Positions 1-8,033 of a DNA stretch of 64,000 bases are shown piece by piece. Within the stretch, counting starts at the first letter, position 1. Each line of letters opens with the position of its first letter. A model generated the notes under the pieces. That model worked only from the letters and a program-made list of their open reading frames with translations, was not told the origin of the DNA and did no database searches. The translations under genes and the position numbers were made by a program. The DNA comes from Caballeronia sordidicola (GTDB lineage: Bacteria; Pseudomonadota; Gammaproteobacteria; Burkholderiales; Burkholderiaceae), in the NCBI RefSeq assembly GCF_002220365.1, contig NZ_MTHB01000185.1, positions 26,205 through 90,204 of the forward strand, written 5' to 3'.

Positions 1-133
1 GGCGCGTCTTCGCCAAGCCATCGACACCGCCGACGGTGCCGCGCTCCAAGCGGCCTTCGAACGCTCGCGCACGGCGCGGACCGTTTGGCAACAAGGCGGT
101 GCGATCAAAGCCGCCGACGACTCCGCACAATAA
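1..133 (+). CDS. tyrA: Prephenate dehydrogenase, C-terminal end (partial)
   Basis: An open frame enters from the left edge (codons start at base 2) and stops at TAA 131-133, giving the last 43 residues of a protein. The tail is Ala/Arg-rich with a helix ending in Trp-Gln-Gln. On its own it has no diagnostic motif. The call rests on position: in Burkholderia the gene directly before aroA is tyrA, the NAD(P)-dependent dehydrogenase that turns prephenate into 4-hydroxyphenylpyruvate for tyrosine synthesis. The 42-base gap to aroA suggests cotranscription. Confidence 0.6.
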   Translation, partial: ARLRQAIDTADGAALQAAFERSRTARTVWQQGGAIKAADDSAQ

Positions 134-175
134 TTCGCACAATAGCTAGCTGGACCTGACTAACTGGACTTAATC

Positions 176-1480
176 ATGGAACACCTCGATCTCGGACCTT
201 TTTCGCGTGCGTCCGGCACGGTCCGGCTGCCCGGATCGAAGAGCATTTCTAACCGTGTCCTGCTGCTCGCCGCGCTGGCTGAGGGCGAAACGGTGATCAC
301 GAACCTGCTCGATTCCGACGACACCCGCGTGATGCTCGCGGCGCTCGATACACTGGGCGTCGAGGTGCAAAACGATGGTGAGCGCTGTGTCGTGAAAGGC
401 ACCGGCGGCCGCTTTCCGGTGAAATCGGCTGAGCTCTTTCTCGGCAATGCGGGCACTGCGGTGCGTCCGCTCACGGCTGCGCTCGCGCTGAACGGTGGTG
501 AATATCGCGTGCATGGCGTGCCACGCATGCACGAACGGCCGATCGGCGATCTCGTCGATGGTTTGCGCCAGATTGGCGCGAAGATCGATTACGAAGCGAA
601 CGACGGTTTCCCGCCACTGCGGATTCATCCGGCTGACATCGCCGTCGACCAACCGATTCGCGTGCGCGGCGACGTCTCCAGCCAGTTCCTGACCGCGTTG
701 CTGATGAGCTTGCCGCTGGCGCAGAACACACGCGGCCCGATTGTCGTGGAAGTGGACGGTGAGCTGATTTCGAAGCCGTATATCGACATCACGATCAAGC
801 TGATGGAGCGTTTCGGCCTGTCCGTCGAACGTGACGGCTGGAAGAGCTTTACGTTGCCGGCCGGTGCGCGCTACGCGTCGCCGGGCACGATCGCAGTGGA
901 AGGCGATGCGTCCTCGGCGTCGTATTTCCTCGCGGCCGGCGCGCTGGGCGGTGGTCCGCTGCGCGTGGAAGGTGTGGGCCGGGCGAGCATCCAGGGCGAC
1001 GTGAATTTCGCCGATGCGCTGATCCGCATGGGCGCGAATGTCATGCTGGGCGACGACTGGATCGAAGTGCGCGGTGTGGAATCCGACGACGGCAAGCTGA
1101 TGGCCATCGACATGGATTTCAACCTGATCCCCGATGCCGCCATGACCATTGCAGTGGCCGCGCTGTTCGCCACCGGCACGACCACGCTGCGCAATATTGC
1201 AAGCTGGCGCGTGAAGGAGACGGACCGGATTGCCGCGATGGCAACCGAGTTGCGCAAGGTCGGCGCGACGATCGAGGAGGGCGCGGATTACTTGGTCGTC
1301 ACGCCGCCGGCCGCGTTGACGCCGAATGCCGCTATCGACACTTATGACGATCACCGCATGGCCATGTGTTTTTCTCTCGTGAGCTTAGGGTGCGTGCCGG
1401 TGCGTATCAACGACCCGAAATGCGTTGGCAAGACCTTCCCGGATTACTTCGAGCAGTTCGCCAAGCTCGCGAAGGCCTGA
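176..1480 (+). CDS. aroA: 3-phosphoshikimate 1-carboxyvinyltransferase (EPSP synthase)
   Basis: This cytoplasmic enzyme transfers the enolpyruvyl group of PEP to shikimate-3-phosphate, the sixth step of the shikimate pathway. The 434-residue protein has the usual length and both family signatures. The N-terminal one reads LGNAGTAVRPL near residue 90, with the preceding GSKSISNR phosphate-binding loop near residue 21; the C-terminal one is the DDHRMAM segment near residue 390. The start ATG 176 has only a weak ribosome site, but it begins at the conserved N-terminus. It sits between tyrA and cmk in the standard betaproteobacterial block, and its stop overlaps the start of a short linking ORF. 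Confidence 0.97.
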   Translation: MEHLDLGPFSRASGTVRLPGSKSISNRVLLLAALAEGETVITNLLDSDDTRVMLAALDTLGVEVQNDGERCVVKGTGGRFPVKSAELFLGNAGTAVRPLTAALALNGGEYRVHGVPRMHERPIGDLVDGLRQIGAKIDYEANDGFPPLRIHPADIAVDQPIRVRGDVSSQFLTALLMSLPLAQNTRGPIVVEVDGELISKPYIDITIKLMERFGLSVERDGWKSFTLPAGARYASPGTIAVEGDASSASYFLAAGALGGGPLRVEGVGRASIQGDVNFADALIRMGANVMLGDDWIEVRGVESDDGKLMAIDMDFNLIPDAAMTIAVAALFATGTTTLRNIASWRVKETDRIAAMATELRKVGATIEEGADYLVVTPPAALTPNAAIDTYDDHRMAMCFSLVSLGCVPVRINDPKCVGKTFPDYFEQFAKLAKA

Positions 1481-1560
1481 TGACCATGACTAATATGAAT
1501 GCAGCGATGAAAGTCCCGACCCCGCGCGCAGCCGCTCGCCGATCCGGACGTCTCCGATGA
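1480..1560 (+). CDS. 26-codon ORF coupling aroA to cmk
   Basis: ATG 1480-1482 overlaps the aroA stop (TGATG), and the frame ends in a TGA at 1558-1560 that overlaps the cmk start (ATGA). The predicted peptide is 26 residues, Met-rich at first and then basic, with no recognisable domain. Both ends overlap in the way expected for translational coupling. The ORF may therefore serve to carry ribosomes from aroA to cmk, whose own start lacks an obvious Shine-Dalgarno sequence. That role is inference; the ORF could equally be fortuitous. Confidence 0.3.
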   Translation: MTMTNMNAAMKVPTPRAAARRSGRLR

Positions 1561-2231
1561 AACCCACTCGTCCGTTTCACCAGACTCCGGTTATCACCAT
1601 CGACGGCCCGACGGCTTCGGGCAAAGGCACCGTCGCCGCGCTGGTCGCCGCCACACTAGGCTTCCATCTGCTCGATAGCGGCGCGCTGTATCGGCTCACC
1701 GCGCTTGCCAGCGTGCGCTACAACATCGAGCCCGAGGACGGCGACGCACTCGCCGCGCTCGTCGCAGAGCTTCACATCACGTTTTGGGAAGGCTGCGCAC
1801 AGCTCGACGGCGTGGATGTATCAACAGAAATTCGTGCCGAGGAAATCGGCAAGCGCGCTTCAGCGATTGCCGTCCACGGTCAGGTCAGGACCGCGCTGAT
1901 TGCGCGCCAGCGGGCGTTCCGCAAGCCTCCAGGGCTGGTGGCCGACGGCCGCGACATGGGCACCGTTATTTTTCCCGACGCAACGCTCAAGGTGTTTCTC
2001 ACGGCAAGCGATGAAGCGCGGGCCGCGCGGCGGCATAAGCAATTGATACAAAAAGGCTTTTCTGCTAATATGGAAGACTTGCTGCGCGATTTGCGCGAGC
2101 GGGACGCACGGGACAGCAGCCGTGTAGCCGCGCCGCTCAAGCCCGCAGTGGACGCGAAGACGCTGGACACCTCCGGACTATCCATCGACCAGGCGGTCGG
2201 TCAGATCATCGGCTGGTTCCAGTTGGCTTAG
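1557..2231 (+). CDS. cmk: Cytidylate kinase
   Basis: This enzyme phosphorylates CMP and dCMP to the diphosphates with ATP in pyrimidine nucleotide recycling. The protein has 224 residues, normal for the family. The P-loop GPTASGKGT lies near residues 18-26, followed by the LDSGALYR segment that binds the nucleotide acceptor, and the DGRDMGT motif near residue 130. No clear ribosome site precedes ATG 1557. The start overlaps the stop of the short ORF at 1480-1560, so translation may be coupled. The aroA-cmk-rpsA-ihfB order is widely conserved. A 13-base tandem repeat begins at the stop codon. Confidence 0.96.
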   Translation: MKPTRPFHQTPVITIDGPTASGKGTVAALVAATLGFHLLDSGALYRLTALASVRYNIEPEDGDALAALVAELHITFWEGCAQLDGVDVSTEIRAEEIGKRASAIAVHGQVRTALIARQRAFRKPPGLVADGRDMGTVIFPDATLKVFLTASDEARAARRHKQLIQKGFSANMEDLLRDLRERDARDSSRVAAPLKPAVDAKTLDTSGLSIDQAVGQIIGWFQLA

Positions 2232-2306
2232 CGCGATTCACGAGCGCGATTCACAAGCGCGATTCACAAGCGCGATTCACAAGCGCGATTCACAAGCGCG
2301 ATTCAC
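2231..2306 (+). repeat. 13-bp tandem repeat, about six copies
   Basis: The unit GCGCGATTCACAA (the first copy ends CGA) is repeated head to tail at 2231, 2244, 2257, 2270, 2283 and 2296, the last copy being 11 bases. It begins on the final base of the cmk stop codon and lies in the leader between cmk and rpsA. Copies 2-5 are identical, which suggests recent expansion by slippage and likely strain-to-strain variation in number. Confidence 0.9.
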
Positions 2307-2362
2307 GCGTAGTTCGTTGCAATTGTTGGAAAAAGGCCACCATTTGGCGGCTTTGTTTTGGA

Positions 2363-2390
2363 GCTCCATGAGAAACATGGAGCGTGTTTT
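2363..2390 (+). promoter_or_regulatory. Hairpin in the cmk-rpsA spacer (terminator or rpsA leader element)
   Basis: GCTCCATG (2363-2370) and CATGGAGC (2376-2383) form a perfect 8-bp stem with a five-base AGAAA loop, followed by GTGTTTT. It lies about 95 bases upstream of the rpsA start. It could be a weak intrinsic terminator for the tyrA-aroA-cmk transcript or a structural element of the rpsA leader, a region through which S1 is known to autoregulate in enterobacteria. The sequence does not decide between these. Confidence 0.5.
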
Positions 2391-2484
2391 AACCCCTCAA
2401 CCCCGTGTGGCGTTCGCCTTTTTTGCCATCGGCCCGATCAGTTCGGGCAGGCATCGCGAAGCAGCTGCGCAACTATAGATTTTT

Positions 2485-4200
2485 ATGTCCGACCTGCAAA
2501 CATCTACCCCGATTACCGAATCTTTTGCGGCTCTGTTCGAAGAGTCGTTGACCAAGCAGGACATGCGTGCGGGTGAAGTCATTTCCGCCGAAGTCGTGCG
2601 CGTCGACCACAATTTCGTGGTCGTCAACGCGGGTCTCAAGTCCGAAGCCTACATTCCGCTCGAAGAATTCCTGAACGACGCGGGCGAGGTAGAAGTGCAG
2701 GCGGGCGACTTTGTTTCCGTGGCTATCGACGCCCTGGAAAATGGTTATGGCGACACGATCCTGTCGCGTGACAAGGCGAAGCGTCTGGCTTCGTGGCTGT
2801 CGCTGGAAAAAGCGCTCGACAACAACGAACTCGTGACCGGCACGATCACGGGCAAGGTCAAGGGCGGCATGACCGTGATGGTCAACGGCATCCGCGCGTT
2901 CCTGCCGGGTTCGCTGGTTGATACGCGTCCGGTCAAGGACACGACCCCGTACGAAGGCAAGACCCTCGAATTCCGCGTGATCAAGCTTGACCGCAAGCGC
3001 AACAACGTCGTGTTGTCGCGCCGCGCTGTGATCGAAGCGACCCAAGGCGAAGAGCGCGCAAAGCTGCTCGAAACGCTGAAGGAAGGCGCGATCGTGGAAG
3101 GCGTGGTCAAGAACATCACGGACTACGGCGCATTCGTGGACCTCGGCGGTATCGACGGCCTGTTGCACATCACGGACATCGCATGGCGTCGTGTGCGTCA
3201 CCCGAGCGAAGTGCTGTCGGTTGGCCAGGAAGTGACCGCAAAGATCCTCAAGTTCGACCAAGAGAAGAACCGCGTATCGCTTGGTATCAAGCAACTCGGC
3301 GACGATCCGTGGGAAGGCATTTCACGCCGTTACCCGTCGGGCACGCGCCTGTTCGGTAAGGTTACGAACATCACCGACTACGGCGCATTCGTTGAAGTGG
3401 AATCGGGCATCGAAGGCCTGGTCCACGTGTCGGAAATGGACTGGACGAACAAGAACGTTGCACCGTCGAAGGTTGTGCAACTCGGCGACGAAGTCGAAGT
3501 CATGGTTCTTGAAATCGACGAAGACCGCCGCCGTATCAGCCTCGGCATGAAGCAGTGCAAGCCGAACCCGTGGGACGACTTCAGCCGCAACTTCAAGAAG
3601 GGCGACAAGCTGGAAGGCGCCATCAAGTCGATCACCGACTTCGGCGTGTTCATCGGTTTGCCGGGCGGCATCGACGGTCTGGTTCACCTCTCGGACCTGT
3701 CGTGGAGCGAAACGGGCGAAGAAGCGGTTCGCAAGTACAAGAAGGGCGATGAAGTCCAGGCTATCGTGCTGGGCATCGATGTCGAGAAGGAACGCATCTC
3801 GCTGGGTATCAAGCAACTCGAAGGCGATCCGTTCAGCAACTTCGTGGCAATGAACGACAAGGGCGCGACGGTTGACGGCGTGGTCAAGTCGGTTGACGCG
3901 AAGGGCGCAGTCGTGACGTTGACGGCGGACGTGGAAGGTTATCTCCGCGCGTCGGAAATCGCTCAGGACCGCGTGGAAGATGCTCGCAACGTGCTGAAGG
4001 AAGGCGACAAGGTCAACGCGATGATCATCAACATCGATCGCAAGTCGCGTGGCATCAACCTGTCGATCAAGGCCAAGGACTCGGCTGAGCAACAGGAAGC
4101 AATCCGTGGTCTGGCTTCGGCTGACTCGAGCACGGCTGCAACCGGCACGACGAACCTTGGCGCGCTGTTGAAAGCCAAGCTCGACGGCCAGAACGGCTAA
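2485..4200 (+). CDS. rpsA: 30S ribosomal protein S1
   Basis: S1 is the large mRNA-binding protein of the small ribosomal subunit, needed to load structured or leaderless-like mRNAs. The 571-residue protein contains six S1 OB-fold repeats (roughly 22-88, 106-172, 193-261, 278-348, 365-435 and 452-521). Motifs such as ITDYGAFVDLGGIDGLLHITD in repeat 3 recur in slightly altered form in the later repeats. The length matches proteobacterial S1. ihfB follows after 20 bases, as in many proteobacteria, so the two are probably cotranscribed. The codon use is that of a highly expressed gene. Confidence 0.98.
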   Translation: MSDLQTSTPITESFAALFEESLTKQDMRAGEVISAEVVRVDHNFVVVNAGLKSEAYIPLEEFLNDAGEVEVQAGDFVSVAIDALENGYGDTILSRDKAKRLASWLSLEKALDNNELVTGTITGKVKGGMTVMVNGIRAFLPGSLVDTRPVKDTTPYEGKTLEFRVIKLDRKRNNVVLSRRAVIEATQGEERAKLLETLKEGAIVEGVVKNITDYGAFVDLGGIDGLLHITDIAWRRVRHPSEVLSVGQEVTAKILKFDQEKNRVSLGIKQLGDDPWEGISRRYPSGTRLFGKVTNITDYGAFVEVESGIEGLVHVSEMDWTNKNVAPSKVVQLGDEVEVMVLEIDEDRRRISLGMKQCKPNPWDDFSRNFKKGDKLEGAIKSITDFGVFIGLPGGIDGLVHLSDLSWSETGEEAVRKYKKGDEVQAIVLGIDVEKERISLGIKQLEGDPFSNFVAMNDKGATVDGVVKSVDAKGAVVTLTADVEGYLRASEIAQDRVEDARNVLKEGDKVNAMIINIDRKSRGINLSIKAKDSAEQQEAIRGLASADSSTAATGTTNLGALLKAKLDGQNG

Positions 4201-4220
4201 GCCGCAGGTATTGCTGCAGC

Positions 4221-4559
4221 ATGACCAAATCGGAATTGGTCGCCCAACTGGCGCTGCGATTTCCGCAACTTGTACTTAAAGATGCGGATTTCGCGGTGAA
4301 GACGATGCTCGATGCAATGTCGGACGCTTTGGCCAACGGCCATCGCATCGAAATTCGTGGATTCGGCAGTTTCGGCCTCAATCGTCGTCCGTCGCGCGTT
4401 GGACGCAATCCCAAGTCGGGAGAGAAGGTGCTGGTACCGGAGAAATTCGTACCGCACTTCAAGCCCGGCAAGGAGTTGCGCGAACGGGTAGACGGCCGCG
4501 CGGGCGAGCCGCTGAAGCATTCGAACGAAGCGGATAGTGACGAAGACGACGATATTTAA
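4221..4559 (+). CDS. ihfB: Integration host factor subunit beta
   Basis: IHF beta pairs with IHF alpha (gene not in this window) to bend DNA at specific sites. IHF acts in nucleoid structure, in recombination and at sigma-54 promoters. The 112-residue protein has the HU/IHF fold with the signature region around RIEIRGFGSFGLNRR (residues 45-60) and the DNA-bending arm around GRNPKSGEKV. The acidic tail rich in Asp and Glu after residue 98 is longer than in E. coli but common in Burkholderia. It lies directly after rpsA and is followed by a strong terminator. Confidence 0.97.
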   Translation: MTKSELVAQLALRFPQLVLKDADFAVKTMLDAMSDALANGHRIEIRGFGSFGLNRRPSRVGRNPKSGEKVLVPEKFVPHFKPGKELRERVDGRAGEPLKHSNEADSDEDDDI

Positions 4560-4927
4560 GCGGCGTCAGCGTTCATTCCGCATCAAGCCGCTGTCAGCCA
4601 GAGGCAAATGACCGGAAAAAGCACCCGCAAGGGTGCTTTTTTTATGCCCCGGCCCGACGTACACCAACGGCACTACCGTTCTGCACGCTCGTTCGCCACT
4701 GTCTTTTTTCGCGTCGCTATAAGACGGTAAACTCCCGCAAACGCCCTGCTGATCGGCCTATCGTCCAAGCCGTTGCGCATTGCCTCATACGCTTCAATTA
4801 CAATACCGGACGCCAACGACCAAGGGCAGCGTGGTCCGAGCTTTGCGTCCCTCGTGGATATCGGTGTTGTACCCGCCGTGCGCGTTGCCTCCTGCGTCGT
4901 TCCGCTATTGCCGTCAAAGAGACCCTT
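4560..4927. other. 368-base gap between ihfB and lapA
   Basis: The gap holds the ihfB terminator near its left end. The rest presumably carries the promoter of the lapAB-ugd-hldE1-hldD series. I see no convincing -35/-10 pair, RNA gene or short gene with a ribosome site. The frames that cross it have no coding character. Confidence 0.5.
4616..4643 (+). terminator. Rho-independent terminator after ihfB
   Basis: AAAAAGCACCC and GGGTGCTTTTT form an 11-bp stem with a GCAA tetraloop, followed by more T residues. It closes the rpsA-ihfB unit 56 bases after the ihfB stop. Confidence 0.9.
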
Positions 4928-5221
4928 ATGAAATTTTTTGTCTGGCTGATCCGTGTATTGGTTTTCGTGCTCCTGCTCGTGCTGGCGTTGGCCAATACGC
5001 AAAGTGCGACGCTCAATTTTCTCGCTGGCTACTTCTGGCAAGCACCGCTCATCCTGATCGGCCTGGCATTTTTTGTCGTCGGCTTGGCTGCTGGACTGCT
5101 CTCGTCGCTGCCGTCGCTGTTTCGCCTGCGGATGGAAAATGCCCGGCTCAAACGCGAACTGCGCACGGCGCGCGATGTCCCCGTCGTGCCGATGGAACCG
5201 CCTATGCCGCCGCTGATCTGA
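4928..5221 (+). CDS. lapA: Lipopolysaccharide assembly protein A domain protein (LapA)
   Basis: This is a small inner-membrane protein of 97 residues. It has two hydrophobic helices (about 3-22 and 38-62) joined by the short ANTQSATLNFLAGYF linker typical of the LapA/YciS family. A cytoplasmic coiled-coil-like tail (RMENARLKRELR) follows. In enterobacteria LapA works with LapB to tune LpxC degradation and hence LPS synthesis. A ribosome site (AGAGACCC) precedes ATG 4928. lapB follows 91 bases downstream, the same order as in E. coli, and the next genes make LPS precursors. Confidence 0.9.
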   Translation: MKFFVWLIRVLVFVLLLVLALANTQSATLNFLAGYFWQAPLILIGLAFFVVGLAAGLLSSLPSLFRLRMENARLKRELRTARDVPVVPMEPPMPPLI

Positions 5222-5312
5222 CGGGTCGCGCGTTGGCTGACCCTGCGCCGGTTCGGCCGGGTGCCTGCTTCCGGCACGCCGTGCTGGCCCTTAACCCTTT
5301 CCAAGAATTCGC

Positions 5313-6488
5313 ATGGATCTAGACTTCTGGTGGCTGCTTGTCATTCCGGTCGCGTTCGCTCTCGGCTGGATGGCATCGCGCTATGACCTGAAAACGCTGC
5401 TGTCCGAAAACGCGAATCTGCCGCGCTCGTATTTCCGCGGCCTTAATTTCCTGCTGAACGAACAACACGACAAGGCCATCGACGCCTTTATCGAAGTTGC
5501 GAAGCTCGATCCTGAAACCATCGAATTGCACTTTGCGCTCGGTAACCTGTTTCGCCGCCGAGGTGAGACGGACCGGGCCATTCGCGTGCATCAGAACCTG
5601 CTGAGCCGCGCTGATCTGCCAGTCGCCGAACGCGATCACGCGCTGTTCGAACTTGGCCAGGATTTCCTGAAGGCGGGTCTGCTGGATCGCGCCGAGGAAA
5701 CGTTCCGGTCGCTCGAAGCGGGCGAATATGCGCTCGGCGCGCAACGGGCGTTACTGACCATCTACGAGATCGAGAAAGACTGGAACAAGTCGATTGCAAC
5801 TGCCGGCCGGATCCAGGAAATGGGCGCGGCGTCGCTTGAGAAAGAAGTCGCCCAGTTCCATTGCGAACTCGCGCAAGAAGCGCTGCAGCGCAAGAACCCG
5901 GCAGACGCCCGCGCGGAACTGAAGCTTGCCCTCGCGGCCAATCCCGACAATGTGCGCGCGACCATCCTGGTTGGCGACGTGGATGCCGCTGGTGGCAATC
6001 TTGAGGCGGCCATCGCGTGCTGGCGTCGCGTGGAAGAGCAGAATGCGGCTTATCTGCCGTTGGTGGCCGAAAAACTGGTTCAGGCTTACGACCAACTTGG
6101 CCGCACGGCTGAGGGCGTCGATTTGTTGGTCGACTACGTGAATCGCTATCCGTCGAACGATCTGCTCGACGTGGCGTTCAAGCACGTCTCGCAATTGCGC
6201 GGAATGGACGCGGCCCACGCGCTGGCGCGGCACCAGATGCAGACATCGCCGAACGTCGCCGGCATGACGCGGTTGCTCGAAGCGCAAGTGGCTACGGCTG
6301 AGGAACCGCGTCGCAGCGAACTCGAACTGATGCGCGCGCTTGTCAAGCAGCGGACCAAGAACCTGCCGCGCTACACGTGCCAGAATTGCGGTTTCCGCGC
6401 ACGTCTTTTTTACTGGCAATGTCCTGGCTGCAGCGGCTGGGAAACCTATGCGCCACGCCGCGTCGAGCCGATCACCGCATCCGTCTGA
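5313..6488 (+). CDS. lapB: Lipopolysaccharide assembly protein B (TPR and rubredoxin-like protein)
   Basis: This 391-residue protein has an N-terminal membrane anchor (residues 4-20) and a long series of TPR helices. It ends in a rubredoxin-like metal knuckle with Cys pairs in CQNC and CPGC near residues 358-374. Length and layout match LapB (YciM), the essential adaptor that presents LpxC to FtsH and so limits lipid A synthesis. It follows lapA and precedes ugd and the heptose genes, so this is an envelope-sugar neighbourhood. The four Cys residues that bind metal are all present. Confidence 0.95.
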   Translation: MDLDFWWLLVIPVAFALGWMASRYDLKTLLSENANLPRSYFRGLNFLLNEQHDKAIDAFIEVAKLDPETIELHFALGNLFRRRGETDRAIRVHQNLLSRADLPVAERDHALFELGQDFLKAGLLDRAEETFRSLEAGEYALGAQRALLTIYEIEKDWNKSIATAGRIQEMGAASLEKEVAQFHCELAQEALQRKNPADARAELKLALAANPDNVRATILVGDVDAAGGNLEAAIACWRRVEEQNAAYLPLVAEKLVQAYDQLGRTAEGVDLLVDYVNRYPSNDLLDVAFKHVSQLRGMDAAHALARHQMQTSPNVAGMTRLLEAQVATAEEPRRSELELMRALVKQRTKNLPRYTCQNCGFRARLFYWQCPGCSGWETYAPRRVEPITASV

Positions 6489-6641
6489 ACGCGGATTGCG
6501 TGACCACGGACTGACGCGCGGCCCGCGTGACCCGGCCCCTCGTGGCCCATGCCGCTCAGGATGCGCAACGTTTGACACGGTCGAACTCCGCGGCCGTTTT
6601 GGCCTGATCCAACGACTATCACCGGTCTCTCCGGAACGCTT

Positions 6642-8033
6642 ATGAAAATATCCATCATCGGGACAGGCTACGTCGGGCTAGTGACCGGCGCGTGCCTCGC
6701 TGAAATTGGCAACGACGTGCTGTGCCTGGACGTCGATGCGCGCAAGATCGACATCCTCAATAACGGCGGCGTGCCGATCCACGAGCCGGGCCTGCACGAG
6801 ATACTGAAACGCACGCGCGCTGCCGGCCGCATTCGTTTTTCTACAGATATCAAGGAAAGCGTCGAGCACGGCGAGATCCAGTTCATCGCGGTGGGAACGC
6901 CGCCGGACGAGGATGGCTCCGCCGACTTGCAATACGTGCTCGAGGCCGCACGCAACATCGGGCGTTATGCAAACGGCTTCAAGGTGATCGTCGATAAATC
7001 GACGGTCCCGGTCGGCACAGCCCAGCACGTGCGCAACGTAGTCGAGCAGGAACTGAAGGCGCGCGGAATCGAGCCTAAGGGAAAGAACGGCTTTTCGGTT
7101 CTGTCGAATCCGGAGTTCCTGAAGGAAGGAGCGGCGGTCGACGACTTCATGCGTCCTGATCGCATCGTGCTCGGCGTAGATGACGACGAAGCAGGCCAGA
7201 TTGCCCGCGAGAAAATCAAGCGCCTCTACGCGCCGTTCAATCGCAATCACGATCGCACGCTCTATATGGACGTGCGTTCGGCCGAATTCACGAAGTACGC
7301 GGCGAACGCCATGCTCGCCACGCGTATCTCGTTCATGAACGATTTGTCGAATCTCGCCGATGCGGTGGGTGCGGATATCGAAGCGGTGCGACGCGGTATT
7401 GGTTCGGACCCGCGTATTGGGTATCACTTCCTGTATGCCGGTTGCGGCTACGGCGGTTCGTGTTTCCCGAAGGATGTGCAGGCGTTGGCGCAGACGGCGC
7501 GTGAGAACGGCCATCGGTTGCGGATTCTCGAAGCTGTGGAAGAAGTGAACGATCTGCAAAAGGAAGTGCTCGTCGGCAAGATCACGAAGCGCATGGGCGA
7601 AGACTTGCGCGGCCGCACGTTTGCCGTGTGGGGCCTGGCGTTCAAGCCTAATACCGATGACATGCGCGAGGCGTCGAGCCGCCGTCTCATTGGCGCGCTG
7701 CTCGAGCGCGGCGCGACGGTTCGCGCTTATGACCCCGTGGCGCTGGCGGAAAGCCGCCGCGTATTTGCACTTGATCTCGCCGATAAACCGCAGCAACTCG
7801 AACGCCTGCATTTCGTCGATTCACAAAAGGACGCGTTGCCCGGCGCGGACGCACTTGTGATCGTGACCGAGTGGAAGGAATTCAAGAGCCCGGACTTCGC
7901 GCATCTGAAGAGCGAGCTCAAAATGCCGGTCATTTTCGATGGCCGCAACCTGTACGAACCTGAAGCGATGGCGGAACTCGGCATCGACTATTTTGCAATA
8001 GGACGTCCCCATGTTGAACTCCCAGTCGCCTGA
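6642..8033 (+). CDS. ugd: UDP-glucose 6-dehydrogenase
   Basis: It oxidises UDP-glucose twice with NAD to UDP-glucuronate, a precursor of exopolysaccharide and of the L-Ara4N that decorates Burkholderia lipid A. The 463-residue protein has the Rossmann motif GTGYVGLVTG at residues 7-16. The catalytic Cys lies in the YGGSCFPKD segment near residue 273, and the C-terminal UDP-binding domain contains GRNLYEP. Its last 23 bases overlap the start of hldE1 in another frame, so the two genes are probably coupled. Confidence 0.97.
   Translation: MKISIIGTGYVGLVTGACLAEIGNDVLCLDVDARKIDILNNGGVPIHEPGLHEILKRTRAAGRIRFSTDIKESVEHGEIQFIAVGTPPDEDGSADLQYVLEAARNIGRYANGFKVIVDKSTVPVGTAQHVRNVVEQELKARGIEPKGKNGFSVLSNPEFLKEGAAVDDFMRPDRIVLGVDDDEAGQIAREKIKRLYAPFNRNHDRTLYMDVRSAEFTKYAANAMLATRISFMNDLSNLADAVGADIEAVRRGIGSDPRIGYHFLYAGCGYGGSCFPKDVQALAQTARENGHRLRILEAVEEVNDLQKEVLVGKITKRMGEDLRGRTFAVWGLAFKPNTDDMREASSRRLIGALLERGATVRAYDPVALAESRRVFALDLADKPQQLERLHFVDSQKDALPGADALVIVTEWKEFKSPDFAHLKSELKMPVIFDGRNLYEPEAMAELGIDYFAIGRPHVELPVA

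Noticed and set aside
170..1354. 394-codon frame on the minus strand across aroA
   Set aside because: It is the shadow of aroA in GC-rich DNA; its protein is His/Arg-rich and has no ribosome site or domain.
2231..2306. CRISPR-like repeat
   Set aside because: The units are only 13 bp and touch each other without spacers, so this is a simple tandem repeat.
2473..4092. Long minus-strand frames across rpsA (273 and 256 codons)
   Set aside because: They mirror the S1 repeats on the coding strand and have repetitive His/Val/Asp-rich composition without motifs.
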